Shown in pieces: positions 1-12,749 of a DNA stretch of 64,000 bases (its first letter is position 1; each line of letters starts with the position of its first letter). The stretch is from Cryptomeria japonica (Eukaryota; Streptophyta; Pinopsida; Cupressales; Cupressaceae): NCBI RefSeq assembly GCF_030272615.1, contig NC_081406.1, forward strand, positions 216,074,997-216,138,996, read 5' to 3'. Below the pieces are notes generated by a model. It saw only the letters and a program-made list of their open reading frames with translations, was not told the DNA's origin and searched no databases. A program made the translations under genes and the position numbers.

Positions 1-140
1 TTATGAGTTAACATGTTTTACAATTTTTGGTTATATTGCTGAAGTATAAGTTACCAAGGTTGAATCTGATGAATATATTGAAGATTAAGTTTGTATGATT
101 CACCCCCCTCTCTCATCTTGTTAGCTATTGGCATCAATAC

Positions 141-1677
141 TTTACATAGGAGTGGAAAGTCACACAAAGTCGTTGATACATTAAGTAGAAGGAGGAATTT
201 TCTTATAGAGACGAGAATGATAGTATTAGGATTTGAAGAGTTGAAGACCTTGTATGATGATGATCCATATTTTATAGAACCTTGGAAAGCATGTAGAGAA
301 TTGGTTATGGTGGACAAAAGTCAGTGGTTGGATTATTTCATTTATGATGGGATGTTATTCAGAGGAGTTTAGTTGTGTATACCTAAGAGTTCCATGAGGG
401 AGAATCTGATAAAAGGGAAGCATAGTGGAGGATTAGCTGGACACTTTAGTGTTGACAAAATGGTAGCATTAATGAGTGAACATTACTTTTGGCCTTATAT
501 TCATAAGGATGCTAGGAAATTTGTGCAAAGTTGTAGAGTTTTTCAAGTTGCAAAAGGTAGTAGTCAAAATGTGGGATTGTATAAGCCTTTGACAATACTA
601 GAGAGACCTTGGGAAGACATAAGCATGGATTTCATACTTGGATTACCTAAGACACAGAGAGGAAATGATTCTATATTTGTGGTGGTGGATAGATTCTCAA
701 AGATGGCTCATTCCATACCTTGTAAGAAGACATCAGATGTAGTGCATGTAGCTGACTTATTTTTCAAGGAGGTAGTGAGATTACATGGACTACCTAAGAG
801 CATAGTTTCAGATATAGACACTAAGTTTGTTGGTTATTTTTGGAAATCTATTTGGAAGAAGATGAAGACAGATTTGAAATTCAGTTCTACTTTTCACCCA
901 CATACTAATGGATAGATAGAGGTAGTAAACCGGAGTTTGGGAAATTTATTGAGACGCTTAGTTGGAGATAAAATAAAAAATTGGGATTTGATTCTTGCAC
1001 AAGTAGAGTTTTTCAACAATAATTAAGTCAACATGAGTACCAAAAGAACACCTTTTGAGATTATTATCAGAGTACACCCTAGAGGTATATCGTAATTGAG
1101 AGATATCAGTAATGAAGATAAGAGGATTGTAGAAGCATAAGAGTTTGCATATCACATGGTAACCTTACATATTTAGGTTAAGCAACATTTGGAGGATATG
1201 AAAAAAAAGTAAAAGGAGAAAGAAGATGAGAAGAGGAGACATAAGGAATTTGAAGTTGGTGATGAAGTGATGGTGTATCTAAGAAAATAAATATTTCTAG
1301 TTGTAACCTATAACAAGTTGTAGATGAGGAAGTTTGGACCTTGTAAGATCTTGAGGAGGTTTAGTTTTGGAAATGCATATGAAGTGGAGCTACTGGATAG
1401 TTTGAGTATTTCACCTATATTCAATATTGCAGATCTACATCAGTATCATGAATCAAAATTCGGTGAAGATAATATTGAGGAATTAGAGAAATAGTTGCCC
1501 CAAAAGGAACCAGATTAGATTGAAGATAGTTTGGACAATAGGGTTGGGCGTAGTACTTGGAGCAGTTAGTACAAGGAGTATCTTGTGAAATGGAAGGATA
1601 GACCAGTTAAAGATTCATCTTGGATTTCTCAGGAAGAGGTGGACCACCTTGGTTTTCCTCTAACCCCATCAAAATGA
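141..1677 (+). pseudogene. Chromovirus pol fragment: RNase H tail, integrase, chromodomain
   Basis: The region starts with the end of RNase H (SGKSHKVVDTLSRRR). Integrase follows with the zinc-binding histidine at 421 and one cysteine of the CxxC pair; the second is replaced (SCRVFQ). The catalytic triad is Asp at 628, Asp at 811 and Glu at 919. The last codons before 1677 form a chromodomain core (EYLVKWKDRPVKDSSW), which in the family binds modified histone tails and steers insertion. It is broken by many in-frame stops: TAG at 370-372 and 913-915 where the family has Gln (CAG), and more between about 1020 and 1570. The piece is dead as a protein. Assignment to Ty3/gypsy is firm; the exact clade is not. 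Confidence 0.85.
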
Positions 1678-2450
1678 GGGACTCACTTTTTCAGCAATCT
1701 CAGATGTCTAATTTAGGAGCATCCCCAGTTCTTAGCAATCTTGCATCAACCAAAAATATTTCTTTTTAGTATGTTTTATGTTTTGCAGTTTCAACATTTT
1801 TTTTTAATTTCCTTGCATTGTCTCACAAGATCTTGCGGAGATGGATTTTTCTTGAGGACATGATCATCTTCCTTAATCCTAAACTGCAGAGCATTTGGAT
1901 TATTTTCTACCAAGTTATCGCTTCCGGATTTCGAGACAATTTTCTGGCACCAAAACCACTTGGACCTATTTGTTGTTGGTAAATATTGCAGACCCTTTCC
2001 ATAGCTTGCAGAGCCTCAATTCATTGATTCCAATGTTCCTTTGCATTTGGCTAACTTTTCCTTTGATCTGTACTTCTTCCTTTGGATTTTTTAGATGAAT
2101 CTCTTTGGCAGAGGCCGACCTAGTGTTTTACATGTTTGATCTTGTTCTTCGGCATTTGATCCCTCTTGGGCCAACCAAATCCCTCTAGACCATATAAATC
2201 AATGTAATTTATCATCATAAATAAGTTAGACAGAACATATAAGGCATGTCTTCAGATTTAGAGGTCCGGAGTTGACCAATTCTATAATTGAGCATGTATG
2301 TAGAAGACCAATGAGCCGAATCTTGTAACCTGGATGTTATCAATTATCTATAATTAGTTTTTCATTATCTTCAATTACTTTCCATTGTGTTTATTCTTGT
2401 TGACTAGTCAGGATTGATCTCTTTGAGGTCCCTCCCAACCGGTGACTGCA
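1678..2450 (+). repeat. Probable 3' LTR of element H (boundaries unresolved)
   Basis: This non-coding stretch directly follows the pol stop, where the polypurine tract and 3' LTR should be. A TATA-like box (TATAAAT) lies at 2193-2199. Without the 5' LTR the ends cannot be set. The small open frame at 1895-2098 has no family features and I do not call it a gene. Confidence 0.4.
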
Positions 2451-3010
2451 CCACTAATTGTCTAGGTGATAATTAAGAGAAGAAGATATTATATCAAAAC
2501 TTTATAATAAAATAAAAGATTAATTAGCTAATCACAGTACCCAACAAGTGAAATAATATGTCAAAGTATTTCATCTTATTTATAATATAAATTTATTTTT
2601 TGTTGAGCCATTTCTATACCCAATATCTTAGGAAAAATGTCTTTGTTGAATCAAGTCTTAAAAAGAATGTATTGGATGGCACTATGATTCGATAAATTCA
2701 CACATTAAACGACTAAATGTTATGGGAATTACATTAATTTATATTATGGAATCAAATAAAAGGAGAAAACAAAAATCTAATAATGAAGATGAGGATTTTG
2801 ATGATTTATTTGTTAAGAAATGGAAATAATAAAAAAAAAAAGTATTGTGAAAAATGGAAGGATATAATTTTATTGAGGTTCCTCTAATGCTTGAGATTGT
2901 TATTGTATAAAATATAGAGGAAAAAACTCCTATAATTATTCCAACAAAAAGTACTATACTCACCATAACTCAAGTTCCTCAAAAAGCCATCCAAACTCGT
3001 ACCCAATAAG
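2451..3010. other. Unassigned AT-rich flank left of element A
   Basis: I see no gene or recognised repeat here. It is the left half of the site into which element A inserted; the right half resumes at 20698. A short open stretch from about 2746 on the plus strand encodes a charged peptide and ends after about 25 codons. Confidence 0.5.
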
Positions 3011-3015
3011 CATAG
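3011..3015. repeat. Target-site duplication of element A, left copy (CATAG)
   Basis: CATAG immediately precedes the TGTAGTCACA start of the 5' LTR and is repeated exactly at 20693-20697 after the 3' LTR. A 5-bp duplication is usual for LTR element integration, so this fixes both ends of element A. Confidence 0.95.
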
Positions 3016-4404
3016 TGTAGTCACACAAATCTGTCCATTTTAATTAAATGAATATTTCGTATTTATTTGATTAAAAATCCACTAGCCATCAGTTAATTAA
3101 ATTAATATTTAATTAATTTATCTCCAAACATTCTTCTATTAATTAAATAAATTATTCAATTTATTTTAATTAATTCATTAAACCAAATTCCAATCAATTA
3201 AATAAATAAAATCTATTTATTTAATTAAATCCCTTTTTCCTCTTTTAAATAAATTAAATAAAACATTTATTTAAATCATTATCCCCCCCCCACTTGCATT
3301 TTCCTACAAATGCAACTTGCACACATTTATTAAAATAAATGAATTTTTATTTTAAATAAGATCCTATTTCCCCTTACCCACCAAATACAATTGCATTCCA
3401 AAATCCCCTTCTAGATTCTTCTAACCCCTTCCTAATTAGCCTAATCCATCCCCTAATTATTGTCACATTCCTAAGCAAAATGGAGTCACTTCTCAAAGAC
3501 TCCAAAGTCTTTGAAAAGCATTTAATGCTTTGTGTGTTCAACAAATTAACCCCCAAAGTCTTCCAAGACCACTAATGGCTCTTACATGACCATTTATGGC
3601 TCTTACATAACCATTTATGGTTATTTCAAACTTATCCCCCCAAACATTTATTATTTTGACCATATTCATCCATTTCACATTTGCACAAGAGTTTATCCAT
3701 TGGATAAAAGCTTTATTCTTTGAATAAAGAGTTTATTCATTCAACTAACCTTGACTTTAGCTCCCAAAGTCATATCAAGCATTTAATGCTTATTCCCTCC
3801 CCTTTCAACCTATCTCACATTGACACTTGTCATCCTGGGATTGGGTTGAAAGCCCTCACATGGATTTGAAATCATTCAATCCTAACCCTTGTTGAGATTA
3901 CTCAATCTCAACCATCCATTGCTCCATTTTTCCTATAAATAGAGCTCATTTCTTCATAATCCAGATCCTGAAAACTTGTATGCATTTAAGCTATAGGCAA
4001 TTTAAGAGAGCATTTTAGCATAATTAACTAATATCTTGTCATTTTGGATAAAATAAATCATTTTAGCATCAATAACATAGTATTAGCTTTTCATTTCACA
4101 TTTAGAGCACAATACTACAATCTCAATCCTCCATAAGCATCCATAGTGCAAAAAGCTACTGAGAGCTACACTATTTTGGAACTTGGAGAGGAGAGGAACA
4201 AGGAAGAAATAATCTAAGAACATGTTAGGAGGTATTTGGAGATGCCTCATCATATTTGCTTCCTTAGTTAAATATGCTTTCACATTTTTAGTGTCTCTCT
4301 TTATATGCCTTTTTAGATTGGTTTTTGATTGACTAACACTAACCATTTCTTGTCTTGTGTGTGGTTTTATCTTAGACTAATCTTGTTCACTTTGCAGGGC
4401 ATCA
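3016..4404 (+). repeat. 5' LTR of element A (1389 bp)
   Basis: It begins TGTAGTCACACA and ends TTTGCAGGGCATCA, and is followed after two bases by the primer site. Its first 230 bases are rich in TTAATTAA and AAATAAAT blocks that can fold back on themselves. It matches 19843-20692 throughout, except for a segment of about 540 bases (about 3502-4043) present only here. Confidence 0.95.
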
Positions 4405-4406
4405 TT

Positions 4407-4426
4407 TGGTGAACCCGACGTGAATC
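4407..4426 (+). promoter_or_regulatory. Primer-binding site of element A
   Basis: TGGTGAACCCGACGTGAATC starts two bases after the LTR; TGG pairs with a tRNA CCA end. The same site occurs in element B (minus strand, 27618 to 27600) and a close variant in element D (62917). It is not the initiator-Met site (TGGTATCAGAGC) used by G. I cannot name the tRNA without a search. Confidence 0.85.
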
Positions 4427-4492
4427 GAACATGCAAAAATATCATTTTTTTTGTAAGCTAACATGTCTGATTGTTGAAAGTGTCACATAGGT

Positions 4493-4730
4493 TGCACTTT
4501 GGCACTATTGCACATGTTCTAGCGCTACCGACACCCCTATTTTTAGCGCTATTGTTTTTACAATAGTGCTATTGTACAAATTTCAGCGCTTTTGAAGCAG
4601 TTTTAGCGCTTTTGTCGTTATTCTGGCACTATTGATAAACTTTTAGCACTTTTACCTCTCTGTCATTCCTATTCTTTCAGTGCTTTTGTGTTAAATAGCA
4701 CTTTTGTTCACACATAGACTAGTGCTATTG
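4493..4730 (+). repeat. Leader array of AGCGCTWTTG motifs at about 20-nt spacing
   Basis: Eleven copies of a 10-bp motif start at 4501, 4521, 4545, 4565, 4585, 4605, 4625, 4645, 4679, 4697 and 4721. The steps are mostly 20. The core is the palindrome AGCGCT, or variants AGTGCT, AGCACT and GGCACT, usually followed by ATTG or TTTG. AGTGCT and AGCACT are complements of each other. A 20-nt period is not a multiple of three, so this is not a protein repeat. The array starts about 95 nt after the primer site. The inverted counterpart is at 18990-19260. Confidence 0.9.
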
Positions 4731-7222
4731 TAACAGAGAGTTGTACAAAAATTCCTTGTAACCAAAAACCAAAAATTTTAGGCTTGTAGAAGCCCACCAA
4801 AACATGTGGATTTTTCTAACTAATTGTCTTTTATGTAGGTTCTAATCTTTTTGTGCAGGGGAAGGAGTTAGTTTAGATGCTTTAAAAGTTTCTTTTTTAC
4901 TTTCTTTTAAAAAAAATTTGGTTAAAAAGAATCCTTTTTTCCTTCTTGCACAAGTTAAAATAAACCTCACATTTTATTTTGGAGTGCATAAAATGAACCT
5001 CAAACTTGTTTTTGGTGCTTAAAAAGAAAAATCATCTTTCTTTATTGCAAGGTAAAAAGAACAACAACTTCAAAATATTGTTTTCATTGCAAGTTAGAGA
5101 TACATTTTGTTTTGGTGCTTAAAATCAACAAGACAAATTTTCTTTCTTGCATCAAACTTAAAAATCACAAGCCACACTTCACTTTTTGGGCAAATAAAAA
5201 GAACAATCCACTTGTTTTGATTTTTGCAAAAACAAATTTTACTTCAAGCAAACGTGTTTTTCATTAAGTTGACCAGGATTTCCGATTCTAGATTACAAAA
5301 CACATTGCCTTTGAAGTTAAAAAGAACACCATGGCTGTTGGAGCAACATCTCCAAATAGTTAGATCACATTTGAAATGGTGGATTAAAAAGAACAAGTGT
5401 CTTTCGTACTTGGCACACTTGCGCAAAAGGTCAGTTGAGTGGTCCTACCTCTAACACACACTATCCTCTCCCTTGGCTTTCGTGGTCCTAGGTGCAAGAG
5501 AAAAGTGTTAGTAAAACTCAAAATTTTATCTTTTTAAGAGAGGCCTACTAAGGGATCGATACTCTTGGGAATGACCTCGAGCAGTAAATCCTTCGAGCCG
5601 CTATAGAAATCAGGTGAGAGCAAAAGCTGTAGCCTTGGGTATAGCTGTTCCTACAGTGTAACTGGCCGAAAGGAAAAATGGGCCCCACCACCAGTTACAA
5701 GGCTCTTAAGTGAGTCACTGCAGAATGAACTTATGTCCAAAAACATCGAACATGACTAAACACCTTTAAGTAGTAGCCCACCTGTTCTATTGATTGAGGA
5801 TATTTGCGATATAATTTAGTGCAAGAGCATAGATGGTTTTGCTCCCAAGATACTCACCATACATATTTCCTTGAGTAGAAACATAGCTTTTTGAAAAGTC
5901 ACTTGTGGCTTGATAAAAGTGGTGACTCCCCCATCATAGGGATCATCTATTTGTTATGCTTGTGCAAGACTTAGTATATCACATCCTTACCTACCACGGT
6001 GGGATTCATAAGGTATGTAGTACCAAAGTCAAAGAAATATCAAGATGTGCGCTAAATTTATCACAACTGGCCATTTGACCTTAGGGATAAAAAGTGTTTG
6101 AAGTGTGTTGGTTTTAAAGACCAAGTACAAATTGAGCTGACTTCAGGCTTTGGAAATACACCTTAAAATACATCTAAAGGAAGGGTCATATACAAGTCCA
6201 AGGATTGGGTTGATCTAGACCCATACTCATTTGTGCCTTTTAGGCAACATTCTTGTGTTTGTGTACTTGCTTTGTTTTCTTGTCAAAGAAACATCAAATC
6301 AGAAAATCACTTCCAAAAACAAAGTATTCATCCAACCAAACACATCAAAAAAAAGCAAAAGTGCAAACAACAAAGAGTCAAAGTTTTATGACCATTCTTC
6401 ACATCTTGCGAAAGAAGAAGCATCATCAGAATATCAACTTGAAAAGAAGACCATTAAGCTCAAAGGCTTTGATCAAAAGGAGAAAATTCTTCTATATAAA
6501 TAGACAAATCTTTGTCTCACATAGAATTTTTCTATGTCACATGCGTCTCTACCTTAAAGGCAAAACAAACAAATTTGATTCAAAGACATTGAACTGTAGA
6601 GCTTTTATGCAATATAGAGCTCTAAGTTATCACAAAAACTAAGGAGGTAAGATTAATCCCAACTTTTTCCCAAACATCTTTATCACATATAACATAGCTC
6701 GAGAAATACCACCCACACCTGAAAGAGAAGAGGTAGAGTTTGTCCCTTTTGTAATACAAAGCTTTTATTGAAGTTAAAAACATTTTCATCCATCATCTTA
6801 TTCATACATCATCACTTCATCATCAATTCATTCCAAACTCTCAAAACATTAAGAGGTTCTTGTCCCAAAGTTCTCTTTTAGATATTGCTTGAATCAAATG
6901 CATCACATCACTTTTAGATTGTTTCTACATCTAGGATAAAGCTCATCCTAAGAGACACATCTACGCAGGTTAAAACTAGTTCATGAGTGAATCTTCTCAT
7001 TACTAGGTAGTTAAATCTATAACACATCTTAGATTTCTCTACACCTTATCACATCCAACCTTATCAAAACAAACAAGTAATTCAAAGAAGGAATTTTGGT
7101 TACATTTACCTTAAAAAGTGCTAGAGATCCACATGCAACACAATTCACCAATCATCAATCTCTCATTTCATCAAAAACTCATCATCATTTTCACTCAACT
7201 TCAACAAAGACTCATAAATAAA
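4731..7222 (+). other. Long non-coding leader of element A
   Basis: This is 2.5 kb between the motif array and gag. At about 4975-5205 there are loosely repeated phrases (TTTTGGTGCTTAAAA followed by purine-rich sequence). The 129-codon open frame at 6253-6642 is Lys- and Ser-rich with no family features, and I reject it as a gene. Some Tat elements have an extra ORF upstream of gag; I cannot recognise one here. Confidence 0.6.
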
Positions 7223-8830
7223 TTGGCTCAAACCCGATCACAATCAAGGCAATGAGAAATAGAAATAGAAGAAGAAGAGGAAAATCTCAATGAATTTCAA
7301 GAAGCACTTGGAGGAAATGCGAATGACAAAAACCCAAGTACTCCTACTCCTGCAACAATAGAAAGGCTCAGCATAACCCTCTCTTTAACAGACTGTTTGA
7401 CGAAATACTCAGGAGCAATGCGGATGCTCACTTCTTTAGACTCGCTCAAGAAGGAGCAAAACTCCCCTCTGACTTTGATCTTGCCCAATTAAGACAAGCA
7501 TCAGAAAGACAAACTCACCATGAAGAGGAAAGAGGTAGGGATCCCATCAGATATAACATTCCTCAAGGTAACCCACCACCTCCTCCTCCAAATGAAATGG
7601 AGATGTTGTGGCAGCAAGTCAAGAATCTCGCCCAACAACTTCATAGTGGTGTCAAGACTAACCAATTCTCACTTAATGACATCTGTCCCTATCCTTTTGA
7701 TAGGAATCTTTACATGCCACGATTTCCATTCGGGTTTGAAACACCCAAATTTGAAAAATATAGAGGAAAGGGAGATCCTTGTGATCATGTCAGAGAATTT
7801 CATTCTGCTTGTCTTGAAGTAGTATATGAAGACACCTACCTAATGTGCCTTTTTCCCTAAAGCTTGGGAGGAATGACCACATCATGGTTTTCCCGACTAC
7901 CAGGTGGCATTAGAACATTTGAGGAACTCATCCAGAAGTTCCTTGCTCATTACTCTCATAACATTGAACATGACATTACCATGGCTGATCTGTGCAACAC
8001 CAAACAAAAACCAGGTGAACTTTCTCAGTATTCCTGCAACGATGGTGCCAAATGTCTAGCAGACGTTCTCTTCAGTTACCTGAACGAGAACTAGTGGAAA
8101 TATTCATTTCCAACTTAAACGAAGAAATGGAGTTTCACCTAGATGTCAAAGACACAGACTCTTTTAATGATATGATCACCAAGGGTTTAAAATGTGAAAG
8201 GGCACTTATCAAGAAAGGACTCATCAAAATCTTTAATGAACCAAAAGATGGTCCTCGCCCACGCTTCAATAGCGATAAACCAAACTTCTGGAATAAAAAC
8301 AAGAATATCATCAATGATGGGGTTGTGGATGCTCGGACTATCCAAAATGCACAACCTGTGGTTTGGTTTGCAGGACCAAATCCTCCACCTTAGAATACCA
8401 CAAATGTTCCTTCTAATCAAGGTCACATCACATCTCATGATGAACCAAGACCTCATCAGCAAAAATAGAAACACACATACACTCCCTTAGGGGAACCCAT
8501 TGAAATGGTATTGCGACAACTCATTTCTCAAAATTTGGTCACTCTACCTAAGCTATCAAACTATGAGCCTCAGGTCAAACCGGCATGATGGAGAGATACT
8601 GAACACTGTGAATTCCATCAAGGAAGAGGACACAAGACAAGTAATTGTCACCAATTGAAAGATCTCATTCAGGATCTTGTTGATTGAGGAGAAATTGAAA
8701 TTGAAGGACATGACCCAAAAACAACAAATAATGATCATCTAATGTTCAAAAATCCACTTCCATCACAAGATCAAAGGGGTCCTTCCACTTCTAGATGAGG
8801 CACTGATACCACGGATTATACACAGGCTGC
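7223..8830 (+). pseudogene. gag of element A (capsid and zinc knuckle), broken
   Basis: Gag forms the particle that packages element RNA. The likely start near 7223 reads TTG GCT CAA ACC where ATG would be expected. An acidic N-terminus is followed by a frameshift near 7360. The capsid region (retrotransposon gag family) contains PRFPFGFETPKFEKYRGKGD, WFSRLPGGIRTFEELIQKFL and ERELVEIFISNLNEE. A second frameshift lies near 8050. A zinc-knuckle-like CEFHQGRGHKTSNCH lies at 8607-8651, a form shared with element B. In-frame stops include 7858, 8391, 8468, 8587 and 8687. Several stand where related proteins have Gln or Arg. Confidence 0.85.
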
Positions 8831-8993
8831 GTATAATTACACTGTAAATCATCTGTATGATGCCAGTGAACAAGTTACAACCATAACCTTCAAAAATCCC
8901 AACTCAAATTGCAATGTTGTTACATGTCGCGGCAAAGTTACCATCAAGGCAGCTCCACAAGGCACCACCTCCATCCCAAAGCAGTACAATCTT

Positions 8994-10049
8994 GTGGAAC
9001 AATTAGACAAAACCCCTACACTTATATCCATTTTAGAGCTTTTGTGTCTATCGCCATCTCATAAAACTATCTTGGATCAAGCACTCCAAGAGGCGTCAGT
9101 CCCTACAAATCTGAATACAGACCAATTTCAAGCCATGGTTGGAAGTCTAAAGTCATCACCTTGTCTCACTTTTTTCGAAAGTGACAACTCTTCCTTCCAG
9201 CAACCTCATAATGCTTTGCTACACATTGAAGGCTTCATTAACCAGCATAGGATCAAGCGAGTCTTGATCGATAATGGAGCAGGCCTGAATATTTGTGCAC
9301 TACAGTTGGTCACGGCATTGGGATATGCAATAGAGTCAGTGGATCCTCGTAAGAAGATCACAATCAAAGCCTATGACGATGCAGAGCATTCATCCAAAGG
9401 AGCTGTGGTACTACCAATCCGAGTGGGCCCTGTGGTAAAACACATCATGTGTCAAGTTCTGAAACTTCCTCTGCCATATAATCTATTGTTAGGGAGACCC
9501 TGGATACATGCCATGCAAGCCATTCCATCTACTTACCATCAATGTATCAAGTTTCCACATAATGGTGTAGAGATCACAATCTTGGGCGATGCAAATCCCT
9601 TTGCATATTGCCATAATCTCAGCCATCAACCAGAGATTACCGTTCCTAATAATAGAGAAGCCATTTCTTCCACATCATATATAAGTCCTGCCTCTCTTGC
9701 CAGTTTAAACACCACTATACCAAAGCAAGAAAAGCTTAAAATAAAAATAGCAGAGGAAGGTCCTGGGGAATACAACTTGAGTCAACTCTTTTGTGTGGGA
9801 CAAACACCCACTTCTCCTAGAACACATGGTAAACCACAACAGGTACTCCAGCAACCACTAAACATGCCAGCATGTGCTTTGATGCCTTTCATCCTTGGAA
9901 AGAGTCAAGAAGAAGAAACCCAAGATGAGGACTTAGTGGACTGGATCTATAAAGATCTCATCACCACTGATATACTGCAAGTTAAACTTCCTACAGATCA
10001 GCATGGCAAAGGCCTCCTCATTATGCAAAGAATGGGGTATGATGGTTAG
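8994..10049 (+). pseudogene. Aspartic protease region of element A
   Basis: This open stretch of 351 codons carries a retropepsin-like domain that would cut the Gag-Pol polyprotein. The active-site loop is VLIDNGAGLN, with the Asp at 9270-9272 (residue 93 from the first Met). The flap-distal motif is LLGRPWIH. DNG in place of DSG/DTG is, as I recall, common in Tat elements. The frame is open at both ends by comparison with the polyprotein, and the ATG at 8994 is probably internal. A TAG at 10047-10049 ends it. Confidence 0.85.
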
Positions 10050-11363
10050 AGCGCTTTGGGCTATTGCAAACAAGGACAACATGAACCTCTGCTACTGGAA
10101 TTAAAGCCCAAAGGTAATACAGGCCTAGGCTTTGAAAAAGAGATTTTTCCTAAACTAAAATTCAAAGGAAAACCCAGCAAACCATTTTGCCCCCCTATTG
10201 CAAAGAGGACACCTTTCATTATCAAAGCAACATCAAGCACCATCACGATTGCCCCACCGAGGCTCAGAATCCCAACACAACCATCACCAATGCCACTCAT
10301 CCCACCAAACGAACCTGTAATCCCATCAGCAGCACCATTAGCAACAACAACTATATCAGAACCCGCAGTAGCATCCATGGCACCAGCAATACCAACAGAA
10401 GCCACCAAGTCAATATTACCGATACTCCCCGTATTGGATCCTTTAATCCCCATCAACCGTCCTGCAGCACTGATCACTACAAAGGTACATCAACCAATCA
10501 CACCTATAGTATTTAACTCTAAGGACATCCCAGTATGGTATAGTAATCGAATGCTGGAAAGTGACTAAGAGACCGACTCACATGAGTGGGAATTTGATTA
10601 TGTACAACTTAACACTTTAGATGAGGAAGACACATCACCACCTCCACCACGCAAAGACATCCTTGTTTACAGAGAAGAACAGATAAAGACCACTTGGGCT
10701 CTTGAACTGGAAACATCTTCCACAGACCCTACGTCTCATCCTACGCCTGATTTGGACAAGGAAAGTACCATCAATGACCTTCACCATAACATCTTAACCC
10801 TCGCTAATACCTCTAACAAACTTAACCTAATCGATGAAGTAATGCCCATTATCCACCCTAAACTCATCAAATGGAACCAACCAAATCCCCCATGTCTTGA
10901 CTTCTTCCAAAACGATGAGGTTATCATTGACTTTTTGGAATTAAGAGATAACCTACCAAGCGGGGATCACAAAGCTAGATTCGCCATAGAACTTAATAGC
11001 GCAACATACTTCGGGGCGGATGCCAAACCTTTTAGCTGCAAAAATATAACAATAAAACATGGATCTTCTAGTGAAAACCACACTGTGGCACTGTTTGATC
11101 CGACAAAAGAAAAAAGAAAGAGCGTATCCAATGGTGAAAACCTCTCTAAGGTGCCTGCGGATGAAGGGTTTGACATTCTCCCTGCTAGTACACAATAGGA
11201 ATGATCAATGATTCTCATTGAGGAAACCAAAGAATACAATGTGGGGACTCCTAAAAATCCTCATATCATACATCTGGCATCTCTTCTCACTCCAGAGGAA
11301 TAGCCTAAATTTATAGAGTTCTTCCAAAAGCGTCAGATCAACTTTGCATGGTCATATGCAGAC
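10050..11363 (+). pseudogene. Protease-RT linker of element A
   Basis: The polyprotein continues in frame pieces (10056-10567, 10752-11198). It is first Pro/Ala/Thr-rich and low complexity (10200-10470), then more globular (WNQPNPPCLDFFQNDE near 10870). Stops are at 10566, 11196 and 11301 (EE, TAG, PKFIEFF, where Gln is likely). No catalytic motif is visible. Element B has a Pro-rich segment at the same place (23339-24154), where its coding region ends. Confidence 0.7.
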
Positions 11364-12167
11364 ATGCTTGGGCTTGATCCTGATTTAGTCATGCATCACC
11401 TCACCGTAGCAGAAGGAGCCAAACTTGTCAAGCAGAAGCTTCGTAAGATGCATCCTCAAATTGCAGTACTAGTCAAAATAGAACTCAAGAAACTCCTAGA
11501 TGTTGGTTTCATTAGACCAATTGATTATGCAGAATGGATCTCCAACATTGTGCCTGTTGGCAAACCAAAAGGGGGCATCCACATTTGTACTGACTTCAGA
11601 GATCTGAATAAGGCCTGTCCTAAGGATGACTTCCCCCTTCCAAATATCAACATCATAGTGGATCTGACAGCAGAACACGCCATGCTTTCACTCATGGATG
11701 GCTTTTCAGGATACAATCAGATAAAGATCACACCAGAAGATCAACATAAGATAGCCTTCACATGTCCATGGGGCACATATTGCTGGAATGTAATGCCCTT
11801 CAGTCTAAAGAATGCAGGAGTGACTTATCAATGAGCAATGACCACCATCTTCCATGACATGATGCATACTATGATGGAAGATTATGTGGATGACTTACTA
11901 GCAAAATCACTTACCAGAGAAGGGCATCTCCACATCTTAGATAAAATCTTTGATAGACTAGAACAATACCATGTTCGACTCAACCCCAAGAATTATGTCT
12001 TTGGAGTGACCTCTGAGAAGCTTCTAGGATACATTGTCTCAAGAAAAGGCATTGAGATCGATCCAGCAAAGGTTAAAGCAATCATGGATATGCCACCACC
12101 AAAGAATATCAGTTAGCTAAGGACATTACAAGGGTGGCTTCAATCCATCTGAAGATTCATTGCACAA
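11364..12167 (+). pseudogene. Reverse transcriptase of element A
   Basis: RT copies element RNA into DNA in the cytoplasmic particle. Motifs in order: GFIRPIDYAEWISNIVPV, KPKGGIHICTDFRDLNKACP, DGFSGYNQIKI, FTCPWGTYCWNVMPFSLKNA, and the catalytic YVDD at 11883-11894, then KLLGYIVSRKGIEIDP. A TGA at 11832-11834 interrupts TYQ-AMTT where the family has Arg (CGA to TGA is likely). A TAG lies at 12114-12116 (IS-LRTLQG, Gln expected), and another TGA follows near 12150. The thumb runs into RNase H without a gap. Confidence 0.92.
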
Positions 12168-12700
12168 TTGGCTGATAAGTGTCACCCATTTACACACTTG
12201 CTACACAAGAACATCTGCTTTCAGTGGGATGACCGATGCCAACAAGCATTTCAGACGCTTAAAGACTATCTCATGAATCCGCCATTGCTAATACCCCCCA
12301 ATCCAAGTAGACCATTGTTACTCTATATCTCAACAACAAGTACAACATTGGGTATACTACTGGCACAACATAATACAGAAGGAAAAGAGTGTGTTGTTTA
12401 CTACATCTCTCGCACACTGGTGGGCTATGAACTCAGTTACACACCTATTGAGTGAGCTTGCCTAGCAGTAATCTTAGCAGCCACTAAACTGAGGCACTAT
12501 CTATTAACACACAAAGTACAACTCATTGCAAATATTGATCCACTCAAGTATTTACTCAGCAAAGCAGCATTGACAGGCTGCTTGGCCAAATGGGTGATGA
12601 TTTTAAGTGAATTTGACATCGAGTACATGGACCATAAAGCTATCAAAGGTCAAGTTATTGCAGATCAGTTGGCCGATGCACCTCTCATAGGTAATAATCC
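12168..12700 (+). pseudogene. RNase H (first) of element A
   Basis: This is the standard Ty3/gypsy RNase H, which removes RNA from the RNA-DNA hybrid. Visible features: HLLHKNICFQWDDRCQQAF (connection), LLLYISTTSTTLGILLAQ (the first catalytic Asp of the usual LYI/LYL block is not kept), YYISRTLVGYELSYTPIE, and the tail AIKGQVIADQLADAP. A TGA at 12453-12455 follows PIE where Arg/Lys is usual. Loss of the first acidic residue suggests this domain was inactive or is decayed. Confidence 0.85.
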
Positions 12701-12749
12701 TCTCATTTCCAATTTTCCAGATGAAGAGATATTCATGATCACAACAACA

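Larger units (their letters stand above)
1..2450 (+). mobile_element. Element H: 3' end of a Ty3/gypsy chromovirus
   Basis: The left edge of the window cuts this element, so only the pol 3' end and the presumed 3' LTR are present. Order seen: tail of RNase H, zinc-binding and catalytic parts of integrase, basic C-terminal region, chromodomain. A chromodomain at the integrase C-terminus defines chromoviruses (established). The right boundary is a guess because the 5' LTR lies outside the window and cannot be compared. The first 110 bases also contain GATTCACCCCCCTCTC, a motif that recurs in the copia-like LTRs of this window, so the far left may be a piece of another LTR. Confidence 0.75.

Noticed and set aside
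1895-2098. 67-codon open frame after the chromovirus pol
   Set aside because: No motif, and it lies in the presumed LTR.
2739-2966. Possible small gene left of element A
   Set aside because: The plus-strand peptide ends after about 25 codons and the minus-strand frame is a Phe/Ser-rich AT artefact. No promoter or homology features are visible.
4493-4730. Regularly spaced repeats suggest a CRISPR array
   Set aside because: The repeat is only 10 bp at a 20-nt step, there is no cas gene, and the context is a plant retrotransposon leader.
6231-6642. Overlapping open frames in the leader of element A
   Set aside because: Lys/Ser/Asn-rich, AT-driven, no recognised motif and no continuation into gag.
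10061-10477. 138-codon minus-strand open frame
   Set aside because: It is the shadow of the Pro/Ala/Thr-rich linker of element A on the other strand.
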